Part shown: one piece after another, positions 58,448 to 64,000 of the stretch
How positions within the stretch are numbered: position 1 is the first letter of the stretch
How the letters are laid out: every line of letters begins with the position of its first letter
Assembly: GCF_001949145.1 (NCBI RefSeq)
Contig: NW_019091591.1
Location: 14,127-78,126, forward strand
Source: Acanthaster planci
Taxonomy: Eukaryota > Echinodermata > Asteroidea > Valvatida > Acanthasteridae
Length of the DNA: 64,000 nucleotides
Direction: 5' to 3'
Notes under the pieces: model-generated
Seen by the model: the letters and a program-made list of their open reading frames with translations, nothing else
What the model was told of the DNA's origin: nothing
The model's database searches: none
Position numbers and translations under genes: made by a program

Positions 58448-58491
58448 GTAGGTCCGACGAGTATAGGCCAGTTCAAATATTTGCGAATTTG

Positions 58492-59008
58492 CAAAACTTG
58501 CACATGATTATTTCAACTCAAGCGAAAGTTTGCTGCAAATCTTTCTTGATGTCAAACTCGCTTCGCTTCAACATTGCCAGTGGTAATCAACCAGCCTTTA
58601 TGCTGGAGTAGAAATGTTATAAAACAGGAGGTATTTAAATGGCATTTTGACCCCTTTTCGATGACAACTATCTCTGCCAACCTTCGCTGTGCCAGATATT
58701 GGACGAAGCAATACGGGCGATTCGCAATAGTGTGCCTCAAAGAGTTTGCAACGAGTTGGCCAATCACAATGCGCGAAATTTGTCGACCCTTTCAGAACTG
58801 CATCGAGTCTACATCGAGTCTACATCCGATGTCGCGATTGGCCAACGCGTTGCAAACTCTTCGAGGAGCACATGTGAATCGCCCATATTATTACTCCCTT
58901 AACGGCTGGTTCGTACTGCGTTGGGCAAACGTGAAAACGAAGCGAATTTGACGTCAAGAAAGATTTGCAGCGAAATTCGCTGAAGTTAAAATGTGCTCAG
59001 CTTTCGGA
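58492..59008. mobile_element. ~0.5-kb MITE-like inverted-repeat element
   Basis: The left arm (CGAAAGTTTGCTGCAAATCTTTCTTGATGTCAAACTCGCTTCG..., from about 58492) is matched in reverse by 58915-59008 (CGAAGCGAATTTGACGTCAAGAAAGATTTGCAGCG...). Inner parts (GGGCGATTCGCAATAGTGTG... and its partner near 58840-58900) pair too. It begins 45 bp after exon 4 of the first fibrinogen-like gene. Confidence 0.75.
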
Positions 59009-59123
59009 CCCTGCCCTCACAAATTCTCGTTAATGTTCACAAAGTAGGAACAGGCCTTTAGTTAGTTTTTATGGGTGCGTTCGTTTAGCCATCACGTGAT
59101 CTTCGTGCCTGCCCTGGTGTCAG

Positions 59124-59362
59124 CCACCACTACCCCGGTTGGCGAGCAGGTCTCTGGAGGCTGCGCGAGTGTAATGACGTCACGGATGGACTGTTTGTGC
59201 ATGGACATGATGGCACCGTGGCGGGGACTTGACCTTTTTCCTCAGATTCGTGTAACCGTAGGTGTAACACTGGTGTATTCAGGGAAGCTAATCGAACGCA
59301 TCATCACACAGAAGCTATTAGCAGGAACGTGCCAATCTTGTGCCAATGAAGGCCACCGGTAA
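59124..59362 (+). CDS. Possible terminal exon of fibrinogen-like copy 1
   Basis: The acceptor GCCCTGGTGTCAG would join in phase 1 to exon 4 and encode a Thr-rich start (ATTTPVGEQVSGGC) and then cysteine-containing sequence to a TAA at 59360-59362. Nothing in it is a recognised domain, and the overlapping frame also reads plausibly. Listed only as the best in-phase continuation. Confidence 0.22.
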
Positions 59363-60452
59363 ACTCTTGCAGAACCATCAGAGTCGTCGTCCGTAAAAAA
59401 AACAACAACAGTTGTTTCGACAAATTTGTCATCAGAAACAAACTGCCACAATAAATGAGCTTAATTTAAAAGTCAGCAGTTGGACAATTCCACAACATTA
59501 AAGAACTGAGCAAAGACCGTTAGAATTTCCAGGTTGTTTTCCAGCTCATCAATGTCACGAAGATGGCGTATGTGGTAACAGAACTTCAAGGCGATGTGAA
59601 AATGTAGCATAATTATTTTGTTAGTGGTCGTGGTTGTACTTTAACTAAGTGACAATTAGGGTATCGTGACACTACCCCAATACACGCTGATCATTAACGT
59701 GATCTGAAAAGACACTAGGTCAACGCCAAAGCCGAGTGCACGAGCCCTAAAATCACTCAAAGTCCATGTTAACACTTACGTGGGTTTCTCGTGCATCTCT
59801 CCTCAATAGTCAATTCTCTGTACTTTTTATAACATTTTAAAGTCATGTTACCTACTTAGTAACTTTCCAGAGGGTTTTAGTCTTGGTTGATAAAATGATA
59901 AAAACATCACTCCGGCTGAAGTACTTTATCGAACGCACTGTCCATGAAGCCCTTCCAATTCCATTATACCGTGCTGGAATCGACCAGTAAGTAAAGTGGT
60001 ACTCGCCGTAACAGTGCAATGAGCGCATGAACAATGAATGGCTTTTGATTCGGGTCGAGCGTGAATGCAATATGCACGAGGTCAACATTCCGTTTTTCCA
60101 TCATCGTGTGTGTCATTCTGCTCTCAAGTGTCTCGCTCCTCTCGTCTTTCAAAAATCCAATTAAACGGCTGTGTCGAAAAGATAATGTTGATGAGATAAT
60201 TGAACGATTTACTTAGAAAGGTGTTTGATGTCTGTCAGTGGAGTTGAGGATGATGAATGAAACGATTTTGTAATAAAATGTCCGAGTGGCTTATTACAAT
60301 CTTCTAAGAAGGAACGGACTAGCCGCTACGGAAGAAAGGAGATAAGTGAGCCGAGCTGAGCGACAGCGTGTCAGTTGGGCCTGTGTACATTAATCTTGTT
60401 CCTCGTGTCGAACTGCGAATCAACAACACATAAAATGTACAGTCGATAGCTC
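59363..60452. other. Spacer between the two fibrinogen-like genes
   Basis: About 1.1 kb with no recognisable exon or repeat. It presumably carries the promoter of the second copy. Confidence 0.5.
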
Positions 60453-63400
60453 ATGACGGTGTTTGATTTGGAAATGGGTACCGACGCAGAATTCACTTTC
60501 AAGGTTTTCCTTTTCTTGCATCTTCTGACCATATCGCCAGTGTACGGTAAGTCCGCCATTAATCAGGCTTGGCACGTTAGTAAATCCGTCTTGATGCAGA
60601 TATAGACCGAAGAGTCAGCGGGCATGCGTGGGAAAATTCCGATCCGTCAACAACAACGAGACGAAACGAGCAAATAGGGTCCCAAATTTACATATTTTGT
60701 ATTGAATTTGTCTTCGGCTGACGGGATATAGGGCCTACAGAAATATCACTTCATAGGATAGCTCAACAAAAAATATCATCCGCACACGGCACTCTAGTAT
60801 ATATTTGTCCAATTTCGTAGACATTAATTCCTTAAAGGGGAAACCAAGCATGTTCTGCAAACAAGTTGCCATTATACCAAGTATTATGATCCTGTCATGA
60901 TCTTGCTTCCGCTTACGGGGCCATGAACCAATTAATTTAGTTCTTAGTTTCAAACTGACGACGGCACGCGACAGGACATTTTGGTTTTTGGATGGCACAG
61001 GACCTAATAACTGCCAATGGTATTTTAAATGGAATGAAAACGAAGTATCCACACTCGGAAAAATACTGTTTTGTTTTTCTCGCTATCTTAAAACATTTGC
61101 CATTCAAATTCACAGATTTGCATATCTGAATTCAGCTGGCAAAATCCACTTAGACCATTCTATCCAATGTGCGACATTTTCCGTCCTTGTTACATGTATA
61201 CTCTGACAAGGGATTTTTCACTGAAATCAATTTCACACATTTCTTTTTGTTCAGCAGGTCATTTGCAGTGCTTATTCGATCTTGGAAATTAGTTCTTAAA
61301 TAACATTAAATAATCATACACCAAACTTAACAGGGGCGAGAAAACTGGGCCCCAAATTTAAAGAACGACCCATTTCCAATGTTTAATTTGGTCTTTCACA
61401 CAATCTCAACTCTTACTCAATCGAATTTCAGCCATGACTACGCATTCACGGCGACGAGCGCTCGATTTCGTCTCGCTTATATTGAACCTTGTCATTCAGA
61501 AACAAACTGGTCGTCTGAAGGACAGTCTAGTGACAAGTTTGTTTAATTTCGTCAAACTTTACTGTCACATGTAAAAAAGAGCTATTTTTAGCAGGCATGC
61601 ATGCTTTGTTGTTCAGTATTTACCAATTCCCATGAGTCTTGTTCGACGCTGATTTCACAGGTTTATTCAGAAACTGCGAGGAGCTACGTCTGGACGGACG
61701 ACGAACGAACGACTACTACCGAATCGACCCCGATGGGGATGGCCCGCTTTCACACTTCATGGTGTGGTGTACATTCAGTGACGACAAGGGTAAGTAGGTC
61801 CAGGCCTTCGACGGTGTGGTATGCAAATATGTTGGCACATGACAGCCCCTTAAAAACGGACCGTCCGTACGGAGGACGAAAAGTGGCCATCTGCTTTTCT
61901 GCTATCAGAATGGCAGAAAAGCAGATTTTATGTTCTGGTAACATGCAATTTCGACTTTTCTACTACCCCAAAAAGCAGAACAAACATTGTTTGGTTATAC
62001 ATTTTTCTATTTTTCTACTTTTCTGCTTCAAGAAAAGCAGATTTTACTGTTTCTTCATCTACTGGTGGCCGAAAAGCAGCCATTTGCTTTTCTCCTTTCG
62101 AGCAGGCAGAAACGAGGATCGAACGTTTTGATAACAATCGTGAATTTTTCATACCAGAGGAGCAATTTAGATAGGCGGCCAAAAAGTGGCCTTCTGCTTT
62201 TCTGCCTTCCAAGGGCCGTGAACGGGGTCGTGAACCTCAGATTATGACCATTTCTTTTCTTGGATATTGAAGACGTATAAACCAATAATTACAGTCCACC
62301 CTATCTTTTATGATGAAAGATTCACATGTTTTCCCTGGCCCAAGCAAGCTTGTGTGTCTATTGGATGGTAGTTGTAAAACTGTATTTCCTTTGAGACGCT
62401 GTTTTCTTGGCCTCACAGGGACACTGACACTGCCGTATGGGATTGGTCCCCAGAAAGCATAGTTAAGAATTGGTTTGTATACGTATTCACTCCCCCAGAA
62501 CGGAAATGGTCGTAACCTACCGGTTCATGACCCCATTCACTGAGCAGATGGCCACTTTTCGGCCCCCTATGTAAAATTTGCTTTTCCGGTATCACAACAG
62601 CGGAAAAGTTGAATTCACGGTTGTCGTCAAAACGTTCAATCCTCTTTCCTGCTTGTTTGACAGGTAAAAAGCAGACATTTCGGCCGCCATCAAAAAGAGG
62701 AAAAGTAAAACTACGTTTGTAGTAGCAGAAAAGTAGAAAAATGGAAAAATGCATTACAATAAAATGATCAATCCGCTTTTGAGGTAGCAGACAAGTAGAA
62801 AACATGTTAGACATGACATGTTACAAAGACGTAAAATCTGCTTTTCTGATAGCAGAAAAGCAGATGGCCACTTTTCGTCGTCCATACCGTGCGCCATGGG
62901 AAAAACTAACAAGAAAAAAAACACCTAAAATGAACAAAACAAAACAAAGCAACAACCAACCCAACAAATAATCAACGAAGGCCCCCTTTAATAACACCAA
63001 CAAGCAAAAACACCTGTATAGAGGTGGTGACAGGCGCAAAGCATTATGATGGGGGGGGGAGGGTTCATATCATGTGACTGCCTGAAACTCATGTAGGCCT
63101 AGTTTTCATCAGCTCCTCCTGGACCGCTGGCCAACCGTATACTTCTTGAAACAGAAGGAAAATGGACAGAAAATACCTTTTTAAGTAACCATTTTGGGAA
63201 TTTTTCTAAAATAGGAAAGCAACCGAAGGAATCACCAAATGAACAGAACATCGGGAGGGATGTCAGTTCAAGGATGTAGCTTCGTTGCAATAATAAATGA
63301 AGTACATATCCACGTATAAATGAAAAATAACAGTTCCATTGTTTCATTTGTGAATTCCAAAGCTGTTACTATTATACATCACGAAGATGATCATGATAAC

Positions 63401-63487
63401 ATCTTTGTCTCTGGATCTGACGGAAGAGATTACGAGGCTCCCGGGGCATACAGCAGGAAAATGTCATATGACGCTCCGTCAATATCA
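60453..63487 (+). CDS. Fibrinogen-like domain protein, copy 2 (partial or broken)
   Basis: Exon 1 (60453-60546) gives a signal peptide (FKVFLFLHLLTISPVYG) and stops at tac-g|GTAAGT, exactly the codon used in copy 1. Exon 2 (61661-61789) encodes GLFRNCEELRLDGRRTNDYY then RIDPDGDGPLSHFMVWCTF. Exon 3 (63363-63487) encodes AVTIIHHEDDHDNIFVSGSD and EAPGAYSRKMSYDAPSIS, parallel to copy 1 exon 3. It then stops matching at a possible GTAAGG donor, just before a 43-bp minisatellite. A 1-kb fold-back lies in intron 2. The rest is beyond the window, so it is either an intact gene with an extra intron or a pseudogene. Confidence 0.68.
61331..61374. mobile_element. Fragment related to the 10049-10303 MITE
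   Basis: GGGGCGAGAAAACTGGGCCCCAAATTTAAAGAACGACCCAT resembles the right end of the element at 10049-10303 (GGACCCCAAATTTATAGAATGACCCA). Only one end is present. Confidence 0.5.
61861..62893. mobile_element. 1.03-kb fold-back element with ~350-bp inverted arms
   Basis: The arm 61861-62206 (CGTACGGAGGACGAAAAGTG...) matches the reverse complement of 62538-62893 along its length. Each arm end also holds a small palindrome, ATCTGCTTTTCTGC / GCAGAAAAGCAGAT. There is no transposase frame. It is inserted in intron 2 of the second fibrinogen-like gene. Confidence 0.85.
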
Positions 63488-63510
63488 GTAAGGCCTTATG
63501 GATTCTCGTC

Positions 63511-63975
63511 AGATTTGCACTAAACACGTCCGTATATAGGGAACCGTCTCATCAGATTTGCACTAAACACGTCCGTATATAGGGAACCGTCTCATCAGAT
63601 TTGCACTAAACACGTCCGTATATAGGGAACTGTCTCATCCCATTTGCACTAAACACGTCCGTATATAGGGAACCGTCTATTCAGATCTGCACTAAACATG
63701 TCCGTATATAGGGAACTACCTCATCAGATCTGCACTAAACATGTCCGTATATAGGGAACTACCTCATCAGATCTGCACTAAACATGTCCGTATATAGGGA
63801 ACTGTCTCATCAGATCTGCATTAAACACGTCCGTATATAGGGAACTACCTTATCAGATCTGCACTAAACGCGTTCGTATAGGGAACCACCTTATCAGATC
63901 TGCACTAAACACGTTCGTACAGGGAACCGTCTCATCAGATCTGCACTAAACACATCCGCATAGGGAACCGTTTAG
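63511..63975. repeat. 43-bp minisatellite, 11 copies
   Basis: Units start with AGATYTGCACTAAAC and contain CCGTATATAGGGAAC. Unit starts are at 63511, 63554, 63597, 63640, 63683, 63726, 63769, 63812, 63855, 63896 and 63937. The last complete units are 41 bp, having lost a TA. It directly follows the third exon of the second fibrinogen-like gene. Confidence 0.95.
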
Positions 63976-64000
63976 ACAGTTAATTCCAAGGCGCTCTTTC

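Noticed and set aside
61601-62285. Open frames with repeated AEKQ-like residues
   Set aside because: They are translations of the CTGCTTTTCTG-rich fold-back element.
63511-63975. CRISPR array
   Set aside because: Units are contiguous 43-bp tandem repeats with no variable spacers, in a eukaryotic genome.

Overview
This is animal nuclear DNA: split genes with GT-AG introns, long introns full of transposon debris, two assembly gaps (29679-29863 and 47935-48544) and one stray N at 24311. The abundance of TACATGTA and TAGGCCTAC words, the Meta-type SINE and the gene set suggest a marine invertebrate deuterostome, most likely an echinoderm. That assignment is inference only.

Five loci are supported. 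(1) 3669-18170, minus strand: a complete 12-coding-exon FSIP1 (fibrous sheath interacting protein 1) orthologue. All splice phases match and give 864 residues, including a serine-rich C-terminal exon of about 330 residues. (2) 23104-26039, plus strand: a two-exon SLC10-type (bile acid:sodium symporter family) membrane transporter with a signal peptide and a long extracellular N-terminal region. Ignoring the single N restores a 604-residue frame. (3) 33464-53280, minus strand: a 12-coding-exon gene for a proline/serine-rich, C-terminally coiled-coil protein of 699 residues that I do not recognise. (4) 54348-54689, plus strand: a tentative two-exon small gene of 87 residues. (5) 56598-64000, plus strand: two tandem paralogues for secreted proteins with a fibrinogen-like fold of the contactin-associated-protein (CNTNAP) type. 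The second runs off the window and its third exon is interrupted next to a 43-bp minisatellite.

Both large minus-strand genes appear to start from a short non-coding exon with an X-box (RFX)-like site and an ATGGCGGC (YY1-like) site nearby. For FSIP1, a sperm-flagellum protein, this fits ciliary regulation. By inference it suggests that the unrecognised neighbour is also a cilium, centriole or flagellum gene.

The non-coding sequence holds many fold-back and MITE-like elements. The most striking are three exactly 59-bp palindromes with TTAACCCTAA/TTAGGGTTAA ends (2359, 14980, 50924), a 2.8-kb structure with 0.58-0.6-kb inverted arms around a LINE fragment (44485-47266), a 1-kb fold-back (61861-62893), a MITE with a TTTTTA target duplication (7801-8074) and an 11-copy 43-bp minisatellite (63511-63975). 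No CRISPR array, prokaryotic operon or convincing functional tRNA was seen.
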